45,416 bases of DNA, taken from positions 1 to 45,416 of the forward strand of contig JAQWYJ010000121.1 in assembly GCA_029254005.1 (NCBI GenBank), given 5' to 3'. Positions within the stretch are counted from its first letter, which is position 1, and each line of letters begins with the position of its first letter. The notes under the pieces were generated by a model that was given only the letters and a program-made list of their open reading frames with translations, searched no databases and was not told the DNA's origin. This DNA is from Porticoccaceae bacterium (GTDB lineage: Bacteria > Pseudomonadota > Gammaproteobacteria > Pseudomonadales > Porticoccaceae). The position numbers were made by a program, and so were the translations under genes. Below are positions 1-9,394 of the stretch, piece after piece.

Positions 1-58
1 CAAGCTGTATGCCGCGCTATATAAGGCTTTAAATTTTTTAGCGGACAATTTGTCTAGG

Positions 59-74
59 CCGGCCCCGGGCACCA
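59..74 (+). other. tRNA 3'-end-like sequence, possible integrase attachment site
   Basis: The 16 bases read CCGGCCCCGGGCACCA, which looks like the T-stem and acceptor 3' end of a tRNA (probably Leu type) with CCA. The rest of a tRNA is not present upstream: the expected TTCGA T-loop is missing. P4-type integrases commonly use tRNA 3' ends as attachment sites, and a broken P4-type integrase follows 176 bases downstream. It is therefore probably a leftover att half-site; this is inference. Confidence 0.4.
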
Positions 75-249
75 TTACACTGTTTCATCCTGTGTTATTA
101 AACCTCAATTTGTCTCTGAAACCTTTTAAGGTTATGGCTTACAGCGTTTTATTTGTCTCATGTTGCTTCGTTTCGCTCCATTCAATCTCACGCATTGTGG
201 GGGTATATCTGGGGGGTATAGCATTTGAAAAAAACATGAGGAAATAAAC

Positions 250-934
250 ATGCCTCTGACTAATCAAGCTGTAAAAAATGCTAGGTACAATGAACCTGAA
301 AAGCCTAATAAACGTTCCGACGGTTAAGGCCTTTTTCTACTCCTTCATAAAAATGGGTCGAAATATTGGCGTTACAAATATCGTTTTGATGGTAAGGAGA
401 AATGTTTAGCTTTAGGCGTATATCCTGAAGTTACACTTCAAATGGCTCGTGAGGGTAAAGATGATGCTCGTATGCAATTACGCAACGGCATTGATTCAAG
501 CCAGCTCAAGCAAAGCGTAAAAGTTCAACGCAAGGAAGTAACTGAGCATAGCGTCAAAGCTATAGCTCTCAAGTGGCTTGATCGAGACATAGCTCGTGGC
601 TTGGCTGAGATCACTAATTAAGAAAAAAGTTGTGTTTCTAGAAAAGCGTTTGTTTCCCTCTATTGGCTCCTTGCCGGTTAAGGAGATCACGCCACCTCAA
701 ATGTTACATTGTCTAAAGAAAATTGAAGCTGAGGGAAGCTATGAAACAGCTAATTGTGTAAAGATAACAGCTAGTCAAGTATTCAAATATGCAGTTGCTC
801 ATGGCCTAACTGATAATGATCCCACTCGTGATTTAGGTGGAGCTCTTACCTCTCATAAAGTAAAGCACCTTGCTGCGATTACTGAGCCTAATGATTTCGT
901 AAAACAGTACTATCAGAAGCTATCAAGTCTATAG
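250..934 (+). pseudogene. Broken P4-type tyrosine integrase
   Basis: Reading from ATG 250 (GAGGA ribosome site just upstream) gives the usual integrase opening MPLTNQAVKNA, then an in-frame TAA at 325-327 right after KRSDG. The same frame continues with GSKYWRYKYRFDGKEK and LGVYPEV, the arm-binding DUF4102 domain, to a TAA near 619. The core-binding domain (LFPSIGSLPVKEITPPQML, then VFKYAVAHGLTDNDP and HLAAIT) resumes in a different frame and ends at 934. The C-terminal catalytic domain with the R-H-R-Y residues is absent. At least one nonsense mutation, one frameshift and a 3' deletion have occurred, so the gene is dead. It marks the edge of a former integrated element. Confidence 0.85.
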
Positions 935-1815
935 GAAACTAGGGGCTTGCCACCATTAATGCCGCCTATAATCATCGCTGTAGTAGGGGTTAGAATTACT
1001 GATTGGAAGCTGTTTTCGGGGTATTTTTGGCTACATCTATGGTGACTAAGGCAAACTAGGCAATAAAAATCTGGAGGCTATAGTGGTCTTTATTCTTCTG
1101 CGCGACAAAAAATGATCTCTACTTCACAGTATCGAGGTTAAGGGTCAGCGCAATTGTGCGAGGAGGACGGGAAGTAGTTGTTTTCTTGCTGATAATGCTT
1201 AGAACAGCGTCCCCTCCTGACATCATCCGCGAGAGGTTGATTATGCAAGCTCTCTTACAAGGACGCAGTAGTAAAGTGGTAATGCTGTGGATTGTAATTC
1301 CGCTATCGTCGGTTTTATTCCGGCCCGCGTCTCCAATAGATTGTGCTGATTTTGGTTTTGATTGTTAATGACCTCGGTGCTAATCGATTGAAGCTGGTCG
1401 CTGGAGTATGACCGTCAGCGGTTAGAGTGGAGAGGAGACGCTTTTCACCGCTCCCCTCAGTCGTTATTGACTCTTTTAGGCGACTATACTGTTTCAGGCG
1501 ACTATACTATTTCAGGTGACTATCCTATTTTATGCGATTTGGTTGCCGGTTTTTCCGCACTTAATGATATGTTGGTTATTGCTAGTATGGACGCTAGATA
1601 CCTAGGAGAGTGTTATTATGTCCATCGGCTTTAATCTGCATCAGCTATATATGCTGGTGCAAAGCTGAGTTAAAGCAGTGTGCTTAGGACACGAGATTTG
1701 AGTGATGTGTTAAGTGACCTTTGAGGTAAATTAAATTAGCATGATCAATGACTAGCCTATGCTTTTTTGCGTTGGCAGTGGGCAATTTTTTGCCTTTATG
1801 TGCAAAATATTAGAG
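935..1815. other. Gene-poor stretch beside integrase remnant
   Basis: No credible coding region is visible. The first bases contain shifted-frame scraps after the integrase (AIKSIGN then a stop). A 16-codon ORF with a GGAG site starts at 1618 but has no recognisable product. A 10-bp imperfect inverted pair (GCGTCyCCTC) lies at 1207 and 1441, too weak to call a mobile element. The 18-bp triple repeat is listed separately. Confidence 0.5.
1478..1531. repeat. Three tandem 18-bp direct repeats
   Basis: The unit AGGCGACTATACTGTTTC occurs three times in direct succession (1478-1495, 1496-1513, 1514-1531). The second copy differs at one base; the third has drifted at a few more. There is no ORF through it. 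The role is unknown; such iterons can bind a protein or be replication-slippage products in decaying DNA. Confidence 0.8.
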
Positions 1816-2023
1816 TTAAATAGATTCAGATACATTAAAGATTATAATTTTAGCCGCATAGCCACGTAAGTTAGATGGCGTCACATTTACTAGGCTCACA
1901 TAATTACCAGTTACGTTATTGGTCTGAGCATCATCCAATGTGTTTATTCAAAGAAGTCGAATCCAACTGATCTTTTGTCCAATCATAGCCTACCAAAAAT
2001 GGTTGCCAGCTCGTTGACAGGCC
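1816..2023 (-). pseudogene. Remnant of an unidentified gene (C-terminal end)
   Basis: On the minus strand two reading frames join into a protein-like stretch. One (about 2023-1945) reads STSWQPFLVGYDWTKDQL and LDSTSLNK. The next, one base shifted (1947-1816), reads TLDDAQTNNVTGNYVSLVNV, then TPSNLRGYAAKIIIFNVSES before a TAA. Composition looks like an exported beta-rich C-terminus rather than random DNA. It has no start and follows a stop just beyond the ceramidase gene, so it is probably the tail of a deleted gene. Family not recognised. Confidence 0.35.
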
Positions 2024-2056
2024 TCAAAGCTCTGATACATAAAAACAGGTAGGCTG

Positions 2057-4096
2057 CTAGTCAATATAGATCGTTTGCGACTCGACGCTATGCTCAGAAA
2101 TAATAGCATCCGAGTGCAGATGGGTAAGACGATAGGTTCCATTTGCAATCGTTGGTGAGGTCTGCCATTGGGCAGTTGCAACGAAAGATTTCTTGTTTAG
2201 GTGCCAGCTGATGGTTGTCTCCCAACTGCCATCTGTAGCCACCGCCTGCCAACCATTGGATGTTTGCTTTTCAACTAAAAGATAATTGTCGACTTCAGGG
2301 TAATTTTCGGTTGGATTTGTGGACCAAAAGTTGGCTTTTACTAAATCACCGGGACGATATTGTGTCTTGTTTTGAGCCTGAGGGCTTCCATAGTGAAGAT
2401 CTTCTGGTAAGCTGGAGTTGTCCCCCCTAGACAGCGATTTTTCTGAGGATTTGCCACGCCAATCGTCATAAATACTATCAGAATTTACAGCGGTATTAGT
2501 TTCTAAAGCCTTGGCCAATTGACTAGTGATTTGTAAATAGGCTGCCAATGTCCAGCGCCCGTGCAAAGTATGACCACCCTCATATTGCTGTATTGAATAC
2601 TCTTCAGGAGTAGTAACGTAGCCAGCATAACCATTGGAATAGCCTGCGATAACAATATGTTTGGCCCAGTTGCCCAACTGTGCCATGATTGTTCTGCGAA
2701 GCCGACGCCCCGCCATAGTAGTAACTTCCACAGGAAGGGCAATGATAATCAATGAGCCGATGCGCGCTATGGTGATTGAGCGTATTTGTGATTGCAAAGG
2801 TGGTTGGCCGCTGCCGGTTTCAAACAAGATAGGTTTTGGGCTCTGACACTCTTTTACTGCAGCGGTCCATTTGGGTGCCTTTGTTAGCCAACCAACCAGC
2901 AGGTCTAAAACGTAGCGTTGTTTGGTCATACCTTCTTCAAATAAAAAGTGGCCGCCACCATCTTCACTTGAGCCTCCTGCAAAAGAATAACCATAGGCCG
3001 ATGGGCAGGTAGTTTGTGGACCAGCCGCTGTGAATTCATCAGTAACTTGATAGTCCGATAGATCGACATAGACTTGCCGCGTCTCGATAGATCCGCTAAG
3101 AGGTATATTTGCCTGATCAAAAAGCTTTTGAGCTAAGACTAGTTGTCGCTCACCCATAATCTTAGTGGTTTGAACATCGGTTGATCCAGGGCCTGTATTG
3201 TTTAAATTAGTATTTGGAGACACATCGCCGGGATCAGACTGAGCAAACGCGGCAACAAAGGGCTTTTTGCCTTGATTACTTATATTGCGCTGATTCTCCA
3301 TTTGCAACGAGGCATATCCTTTATGATCACCAGAAATAAGGTGGTTGTTGAAATTCATCGCGGTGGGATGCAGTGCGTACCAGTTAATCATGCCTATATT
3401 TTCTGAGCCATGCATGAATTTCAGCAGCGTCATTTCAGTGGGCGTGTCTCCGGGGTATTTGTTGCGTTCTCTCTGTGGATTTTGTAAGTAGGCGATAACA
3501 GAGCGATTGACTCCAGCATTGGCTAGATGATCTTTTGCAAGATAGACAGACCCAACGTTAAGGTCATTATGAGCAAGATTAATTGATTTTACTATGCCAG
3601 AAACGATAGCGTTAAAGTGTTCAGGGTAATAACCACCGTCAAACCCAAGATCTGATCGTGAATGCCAGTAGCCACTTGGTCCTGCATGGGTGTGAGTGGC
3701 GCTCAGAATCACGTTTTTAATGCTGTAGACATCGCCGTATTGTTGTTGTAATTGATCGATAACTGCCAGGGTAATGTGGTGTTCGATACTGCCTAAGTCT
3801 GCGCTTACAAATACCACTCTTTTGTTAGGTTCTGCGCTTTGAGCGACAACAAAAGCACGAGAATGCTGGCGAATATGGATTCCTTCTGTTAATTGATCCG
3901 CTCGACCAAATCCCCATATTGGTATGCCATAACTAGGGCCTGTAATATCTGACATCCCACGGCCCACCAAAAAAGACGCGGTGGTATCAGCCGCCGTTGG
4001 CCCTGAGAAGCTGTTGAAAATCACGTATAACAGCATAAATAATATGGCAGGGCGTCTGGCTAAGTATTGGCTATGTATCGGACTGAAACTGGTCAT
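2057..4096 (-). CDS. Neutral/alkaline ceramidase, secreted
   Basis: This 679-residue protein has the length and motifs of bacterial neutral ceramidase (EC 3.5.1.23), which hydrolyses the amide bond of ceramide to sphingoid base and fatty acid using zinc. A hydrophobic N-terminus (residues about 15-36, ending PTAA) is a likely signal peptide. The zinc-binding THTHAGPSG segment puts His135 and His137 in place. A further His is at 243 (ALHPTAMN), and the nucleophile is Ser293 in GDVSPN. PVEVTTMAG and the tyrosine-rich YSNGYAGYVTTPEEY supply the remaining ligands, and a C-terminal Ig-like domain follows. It is transcribed away from the SSS symporter gene across a shared 174-base region. The enzyme assignment is strong. 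Whether its natural substrate here is ceramide or a related N-acyl lipid is inference. Confidence 0.93.
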   Translation of the reverse strand: MTSFSPIHSQYLARRPAILFMLLYVIFNSFSGPTAADTTASFLVGRGMSDITGPSYGIPIWGFGRADQLTEGIHIRQHSRAFVVAQSAEPNKRVVFVSADLGSIEHHITLAVIDQLQQQYGDVYSIKNVILSATHTHAGPSGYWHSRSDLGFDGGYYPEHFNAIVSGIVKSINLAHNDLNVGSVYLAKDHLANAGVNRSVIAYLQNPQRERNKYPGDTPTEMTLLKFMHGSENIGMINWYALHPTAMNFNNHLISGDHKGYASLQMENQRNISNQGKKPFVAAFAQSDPGDVSPNTNLNNTGPGSTDVQTTKIMGERQLVLAQKLFDQANIPLSGSIETRQVYVDLSDYQVTDEFTAAGPQTTCPSAYGYSFAGGSSEDGGGHFLFEEGMTKQRYVLDLLVGWLTKAPKWTAAVKECQSPKPILFETGSGQPPLQSQIRSITIARIGSLIIIALPVEVTTMAGRRLRRTIMAQLGNWAKHIVIAGYSNGYAGYVTTPEEYSIQQYEGGHTLHGRWTLAAYLQITSQLAKALETNTAVNSDSIYDDWRGKSSEKSLSRGDNSSLPEDLHYGSPQAQNKTQYRPGDLVKANFWSTNPTENYPEVDNYLLVEKQTSNGWQAVATDGSWETTISWHLNKKSFVATAQWQTSPTIANGTYRLTHLHSDAIISEHSVESQTIYID

Positions 4097-4270
4097 AGCA
4101 TCAGTCTACAGAGAGATAGTATTAACTTCTAGGGGTGTTTGGTTAAAAGCACTTAGTTGGTTATTTGATCTAGTAAACGCTGATTTACACCTTGATTTGT
4201 TACCTTGCTTTATTTTTCCGATTAATTTGTAGCATAAAAAGATATAATATCGAAAATTACAGGGATCTCT

Positions 4271-6004
4271 ATGGACGGTCAAGATATTGCTACAACTCTT
4301 CTGAGCTGTGTTTTTTTTATGGTGTTGGTAGCCTTTGTCTCTTACCGGCAATCAAAAAATGAGTCTTCTACCCGAGATGGCTACTTTCTGGCTGGGCGAA
4401 ATTTGAGCGCACTATTTATTGCCGGTTCATTGCTATTAACTAATCTTTCCGCGGAACAATTGATTGGGCTTAATGGCTCAGCTTACGGATTTAATCTTTC
4501 CAGTATGGGTTGGGAGGTCACAGCAGCTATAGCAACAATATGCATGGCGTTTATCTTTTTGCCGCGCTACCTTGCGGGTGCTTTCTCAACCTTACCAGAG
4601 TTCTTGAACAATCGATTTGATGATGATGTAAGACGTCTCACAGTTATATTGTTTATGCTTGGCTATGGTTTGGTAACAATTCCATCAGTGCTCTACTCTG
4701 GTTCTATTGCGGTACTTCAGTTATTTGATATTCCAAATCTGTTTAATTTTTCATACAGCCTATCTTTAGTGCTTACAATTATAGTTATTGGTAGTGTGGG
4801 TGCGGTTTATGCTGTGTTTGGTGGCCTCAGAGCGGTTGCAGTATCAGATACTTTGAATGGCATCGGACTCCTACTAATTGGTATTTCGGTACCCCTTTTG
4901 GGGCTGTCTTTATTAGGGGAGGGTAGTGTTGTGTCTGGCTTGAAAATTATTTCAAGTACCAATACCGAAAAATTAAATGCCGTTGGTTCCTCAACAGATC
5001 CTACACCCTTTGCGACACTATTTACCGGGATGATTTTCGCAAACTTGTTTTATTGGTGTGCCAATCAGTATGTCATTCAACGAACCTTGGGTGCAAAAAG
5101 TCTTGCAGAGGGACAAAAAGGCGTACTATTTTCTGGTTTTTTTAAGGTGTTAGTCCCCATTATGATGATGATTCCTGGGGTTATTGCTTTTCATCTCTAT
5201 GGTGGTGCGGGCACGTCCGAAGGTCTTGAGACGATTGATCTTGCCTATCCTAGATTAATTCGAGATGTGCTACCCACTTATGCCTCGGGGTTTTTCTTGG
5301 CAGTATTGCTTGGCGCGGTATTTAGTTCATTTAACTCGTTACTCAATAGCGCCGCAACACTATTTTGTTTGGATGTATATGAACCTTGGAAAAAAGCTAG
5401 GGGCGAGAATATTTCTGATCAGAGAATATTAAAAGTGGCTAAAATGGCCTCAATTGTTATTGCTCTGTTTTCATTTGTGGTGGCGCCATTATTACAATTC
5501 GCGCCTGAGGGACTGTGGCAAATTATCCGTATTTTTACAGGTTTTTATAATATTCCAGTGATCGCGATTGTTATTGTTGGTCTCTTTTCTACACGAGTAC
5601 CTCCTCTGGGCCCTAAGCTGGTCATTGTATTTCATGTTGTTACCTACGGTATTTTAAAATTTGTATTAGATGATGTTGTTACCCTTCACTTTATTCACTT
5701 GTATGCCGTGCTATTTTTTATCGAGGTAGCCATTATGTTATGGGTGGGTTATCGCCGTCCTAATCAGCATATATGGAGCTATGAAAGGAGCCACAAGGTA
5801 GATATGCAACCGTGGCGCTACGCAGTGCCCTGTGCAACTAGCTTGATTTCGTGTGTGATTGGTTTATACCTACTATTTTCACCAGTGGGTGTAGTGGGCG
5901 GGTTTAGCCCGCTTTTTGTGCCTCTGATAACCAGTGTAACTGTGGTCAATGGCCTTACATGGTGGATCTACCTCAACAAAGGAAAATCTACCTCTCATTA
6001 TTAA
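4271..6004 (+). CDS. SSS-family sodium:solute symporter, probable galactoside importer
   Basis: A 577-residue polytopic membrane protein of the SLC5/SSS family, with many hydrophobic helices and the family signature around GGLRAVAVSDTLNGIGLL (near residue 190). DGYFLAGRNLSALFIAGS and NLSAEQLIGLNG early in the protein are typical of sugar-type members and line the sodium/substrate site. It sits 177 bases upstream of, and in the same direction as, the GH36 alpha-galactosidase, so Na+-coupled uptake of an alpha-galactoside is the likely job. ATG 4271 has an AGGGA site close upstream. The substrate is inferred from neighbours only. Confidence 0.88.
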   Translation: MDGQDIATTLLSCVFFMVLVAFVSYRQSKNESSTRDGYFLAGRNLSALFIAGSLLLTNLSAEQLIGLNGSAYGFNLSSMGWEVTAAIATICMAFIFLPRYLAGAFSTLPEFLNNRFDDDVRRLTVILFMLGYGLVTIPSVLYSGSIAVLQLFDIPNLFNFSYSLSLVLTIIVIGSVGAVYAVFGGLRAVAVSDTLNGIGLLLIGISVPLLGLSLLGEGSVVSGLKIISSTNTEKLNAVGSSTDPTPFATLFTGMIFANLFYWCANQYVIQRTLGAKSLAEGQKGVLFSGFFKVLVPIMMMIPGVIAFHLYGGAGTSEGLETIDLAYPRLIRDVLPTYASGFFLAVLLGAVFSSFNSLLNSAATLFCLDVYEPWKKARGENISDQRILKVAKMASIVIALFSFVVAPLLQFAPEGLWQIIRIFTGFYNIPVIAIVIVGLFSTRVPPLGPKLVIVFHVVTYGILKFVLDDVVTLHFIHLYAVLFFIEVAIMLWVGYRRPNQHIWSYERSHKVDMQPWRYAVPCATSLISCVIGLYLLFSPVGVVGGFSPLFVPLITSVTVVNGLTWWIYLNKGKSTSHY

Positions 6005-6181
6005 TGCTGCTATTTTATTCAGGTGGCGATAGAAAATTTTGTGGAATAAGCGATTACTGAGATATAAGAAATACCATTTTTATGTTGGTGACTTGTGGGC
6101 ACTGTTTAACGTAGTAGAGATTTTATGCGGGGGCTATTTTATGGCTAAATTTAACCACATTGATGTAACTTATAAACCGCT

Positions 6182-8335
6182 ATGATTAATGCTATTAGAC
6201 CATTTTATACGCTGAGGAGTGATAAATGCAGTCTGATCGTAGATTGCCGCGGCAGGGCACCTGTAATTCTGTATTGGGGCGCCAAGTTTAACACTATAGA
6301 TAATGGAGGTGTCTTAGCCTCGCTCTCTATTCGCCAAGAGTTGCCGGCCTGCCAGCCAGAGGAGGCGGCGATAGCATTATCGCCTGAAACTGCAGCGGGA
6401 TTTACAGGATGTCCTGGGGTGCAAATACATCGACAGGGAAAGCAGTGGGCAATATCTACTGTAATTGAGTCAGTTCAGGCTTCATCTCAGCAGCTAGTCA
6501 TAAAATCGATCTGTTCTGGAACTCAGGTACAGCTAACTCATCGCTTAACATTAGATGATCAAACTGATATTTTAACTGGAACAACTGAAATTACTAATCT
6601 TGGTAACGCTACGCTCTGGGTCGATCGGTGTGATGCACCCTGTATCCCATTACCCGCCGAGTACACGAAAATTCTTGGTTTCACTGGGCGTTGGGCTAAC
6701 GAATTTCAACGACAAAATATAGACCGCTTTACCGGTGCTTATGTTCGTGAGAATCGTTCGGGCAGAACGTCCCATGATAGTTTTCCGGGTCTAGTACTTC
6801 ATACGGATCAGACCGGTGAGAGTTCTGGTGAAGCCTATGGCCTGCATTTAGGTTGGAGTGGAAATCATCATATTCGTGTCGAAGAGATGTTTACTGGTCG
6901 TGCCTATGCACAGTTGGGTGAGCTGTTCTATCCCGGGGAAATGAGTTTAGAGCAAGGTGAGTCTTATTGCTCGCCAATACTCTATGGTGCAAGTACGGTT
7001 AGTGGATTATCCGCATTATCAGAATGTTTTCACAATTACATTCGCAATCACTTAGTCGATCAGAATTTCGCTAATAAGCCTCGCCCCGTGCATTTTAATA
7101 CCTGGGAAGCGGTGTATTTTGATCTATCTTTTGAGCACCTCCGTGATCTTGCCGATAGCGCATCAGATGTAGGTGCAGAACGTTTTATTTTAGATGATGG
7201 TTGGTTTAAAAATCGTAAATCAGATGAAGCAGGATTAGGCGATTGGTTTGTTGATAAATCGGTTTTTCCCAACGGTTTGGGCCCATTGATTAATTATGTT
7301 CAGGCGAAAAACATGGAGTTTGGTCTATGGGTTGAACCAGAAATGGTTAACCCTGACAGTGACCTTTACCGTGCGCATCCCGATTGGATACTCAATGCTG
7401 ATCCAGCTCCCTTGATACTATCTAGAAATCAACTAGTGCTTGATCTGACGCGTGTAGAAGTACAGGATTATTTGTTTGAACGACTAGATGCATTGTTGAC
7501 GGATTACTCAATTAGTTATTTGAAGTGGGATATGAACCGTGCGGTATACCAGCCAGGTAATGGCAGAGGGCAGGCCGCAACTCATCATCAAGTTGTAGCG
7601 CTCTATGATTTATTGAAACGTATACGAGAGGCGCATCCTCAGGTAGAAATTGAGAGCTGTTCCTCCGGTGGCGGTCGGGCTGACTTTGGAATATTACGCT
7701 ACACTGATCGCATTTGGACGTCTGATAGTAACGATGCAGTTGATCGTTTAGATATTCAGAAGGGTTTTTCAATGTTTTTTCCACCAGAAATCATGGGTGC
7801 CCATGTTGGGCCAAGAGATTGCCATATTACCGGTCGTAGTATCAGTATGGACACTCGAGCAGGTGTGGCTCTATTTGGTCATATGGGTATTGAAGTGAAT
7901 CTGTTAGACATAGATACACAACAAAAGCAGACGTTAAAAGCGGCTGTGAAATTACACAAGAAGCATCGTAAATTACTGCATAGTGGGCGATTAGTGCGAC
8001 TACAAGTACCTCAAAATGAGACTGCTTTCGGAGTGTTGGCGCCGGACCATTCAGAGGCACTATTTTCTTATGTTCAACAGGCGAGCCTTTTACATAGTGT
8101 TGCAGGAAAATTACGTTTTACTGGCTTAGACATCGATTCTAAGTATGAACTGAATGTCGTATGGCCACCAAAATTTATCGGCCCATCTAAATCCGCAATA
8201 GAGCAGGTCAAGGGTTCTGTAATAGGTGGTGATGTTTTAGTAAAGATGGGCATGCAGTTGCCAATAATGCATCCAGAGACTATGCTAATTTTCCATTTGC
8301 GAAGGCTCAATGTGGATAATGAGGCCAGTTACTAA
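6182..8335 (+). CDS. GH36 alpha-galactosidase, cytoplasmic
   Basis: A 717-residue protein, full length for the bacterial GH36 AgaA/RafA type (EC 3.2.1.22), which removes terminal alpha-linked galactose with retention. The N-terminal beta-sandwich covers about residues 1-300 and the TIM barrel about 300-640. The FILDDGWF strand is at 336-343, and the nucleophile is Asp450 in YLKWDMNR. CSSGGGRADFG follows at 493-503, and the acid/base is Asp515 in WTSDSNDAVDRL. No signal peptide is present, so it acts on imported substrate; the SSS transporter gene just upstream fits. ATG 6182 lacks a clear ribosome site, so the exact start is less certain. An AraC regulator gene follows. Confidence 0.94.
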   Translation: MINAIRPFYTLRSDKCSLIVDCRGRAPVILYWGAKFNTIDNGGVLASLSIRQELPACQPEEAAIALSPETAAGFTGCPGVQIHRQGKQWAISTVIESVQASSQQLVIKSICSGTQVQLTHRLTLDDQTDILTGTTEITNLGNATLWVDRCDAPCIPLPAEYTKILGFTGRWANEFQRQNIDRFTGAYVRENRSGRTSHDSFPGLVLHTDQTGESSGEAYGLHLGWSGNHHIRVEEMFTGRAYAQLGELFYPGEMSLEQGESYCSPILYGASTVSGLSALSECFHNYIRNHLVDQNFANKPRPVHFNTWEAVYFDLSFEHLRDLADSASDVGAERFILDDGWFKNRKSDEAGLGDWFVDKSVFPNGLGPLINYVQAKNMEFGLWVEPEMVNPDSDLYRAHPDWILNADPAPLILSRNQLVLDLTRVEVQDYLFERLDALLTDYSISYLKWDMNRAVYQPGNGRGQAATHHQVVALYDLLKRIREAHPQVEIESCSSGGGRADFGILRYTDRIWTSDSNDAVDRLDIQKGFSMFFPPEIMGAHVGPRDCHITGRSISMDTRAGVALFGHMGIEVNLLDIDTQQKQTLKAAVKLHKKHRKLLHSGRLVRLQVPQNETAFGVLAPDHSEALFSYVQQASLLHSVAGKLRFTGLDIDSKYELNVVWPPKFIGPSKSAIEQVKGSVIGGDVLVKMGMQLPIMHPETMLIFHLRRLNVDNEASY

Positions 8336-8498
8336 TCCTTTAGAGTATGCTCGACAAATCGCCAAGATGAGTATTCATTGGTGCGTTAATCAGTGATGTG
8401 ATTTTACTGTGGAGCTAGTGCGTTGAGTCTATATCAGCTCCTTTATACTTGAACGATAAGCTATTGTTTAACCTTTGTATCAGACAGTTGGAGTTGGT

Positions 8499-9305
8499 GT
8501 GAAATCATTACTAGAGATTGTAAAACAGGTTAATGCCAGTGAGCAGGAGCTTCCTTTTTCTGTGTATAGTTCTATTAAAGAACAAAACCTATTGAATGTC
8601 CCTATAGCAAAGCCGCTTTTAATTGTGGTGTTGAGTGGCGATAAGGTGCTTGGTCAAGAAAATAAAATTACCTGTCAGGCGGGTGATTTTATCTTTTTAT
8701 CTGATAGTCCTGCGGTGAATATGCGAAACATTCCCAAGAATAAGGCCTATTATGCGCTTCTTATTGACTTTGATTATGAGGATATCAAGGGGCTAGAGAG
8801 TAGCATCAGCAGTAAAAAAAATTATTTTGTCGGGAAAACGTCAACGCTTTTAGAACAATGTTTACAACAGTTTGTACAAAGTGCGCTCTGGGCACCGCCG
8901 GCTGTACTCTCGTTACGCAAAAGGGAGATTATTGAGCTTTTGATATATTTGGGATATCAGGATATCTCTTCTTTGCTGGGTATTCCAATGCTAAAGAATC
9001 GCCTCCATGAGTTATTTCTACTTAAAGGTTTTACTGGATTAACAACACCCATCCTATGTGAACAGCTTGCACTGAGCGAGTCGACGTTGCGGCGAAAGCT
9101 CAAGCGGGAAGGAACCAGTATTCAGCAGATAAAAGACCTTGCTAGACTAGGACTGGGCGTGCATTTATTACAAACAACAGAACAACCCATAGGGTTAATT
9201 TCTGATGCCTGTGGTTATCAGTCACAGTCACGGTTTACAGAACGTTTTAAGCACCGTTTTGGATTGACACCCACAGAGCTTCGTCTAACTAAAATGGCGG
9301 ATTAA
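8499..9305 (+). CDS. AraC-family transcriptional regulator
   Basis: The C-terminal 95 residues carry the double helix-turn-helix of AraC/XylS proteins: LCEQLALSESTLRRKLKREG, then ISDACGYQSQSRFTERFKHR and a closing FGLTPTELR. The N-terminal half is a cupin-like sensing domain (LIVVLSGDKVLGQENKITC). An upstream TTG at 8475 would add eight residues. GTG 8499 is preferred because GGAG lies five bases before it. The gene follows the SSS/GH36 pair in the same direction, so it probably controls that pair in response to a galactoside; this is inference from position. Confidence 0.85.
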   Translation: MKSLLEIVKQVNASEQELPFSVYSSIKEQNLLNVPIAKPLLIVVLSGDKVLGQENKITCQAGDFIFLSDSPAVNMRNIPKNKAYYALLIDFDYEDIKGLESSISSKKNYFVGKTSTLLEQCLQQFVQSALWAPPAVLSLRKREIIELLIYLGYQDISSLLGIPMLKNRLHELFLLKGFTGLTTPILCEQLALSESTLRRKLKREGTSIQQIKDLARLGLGVHLLQTTEQPIGLISDACGYQSQSRFTERFKHRFGLTPTELRLTKMAD

Positions 9306-9394
9306 AGCGAATAAATGGTCGTTTTGATAGTAAAGGTTAACTAGTGTTGTCGGTACAATCGCCGGCCACTTCATTATCCTAGACGAGTAATATT

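Noticed and set aside
50-247. 65-codon plus-strand ORF at the left edge
   Set aside because: It runs through the tRNA-end-like sequence and integrase leader, has no ribosome site and no family pattern.
1156-1368. 70-codon plus-strand ORF
   Set aside because: GTG start, low-complexity hydrophobic content and no recognisable domain; it lies in decaying DNA.
1207-1441. 10-bp inverted pair that might bound a small mobile element
   Set aside because: One mismatch in ten bases over 235 bases, no flanking target duplication and no internal gene; chance is likely.
1618-1668. 16-codon ORF with a GGAG site and an internal stem-loop
   Set aside because: Too short to judge; no regulated gene follows it that would make it a leader peptide.
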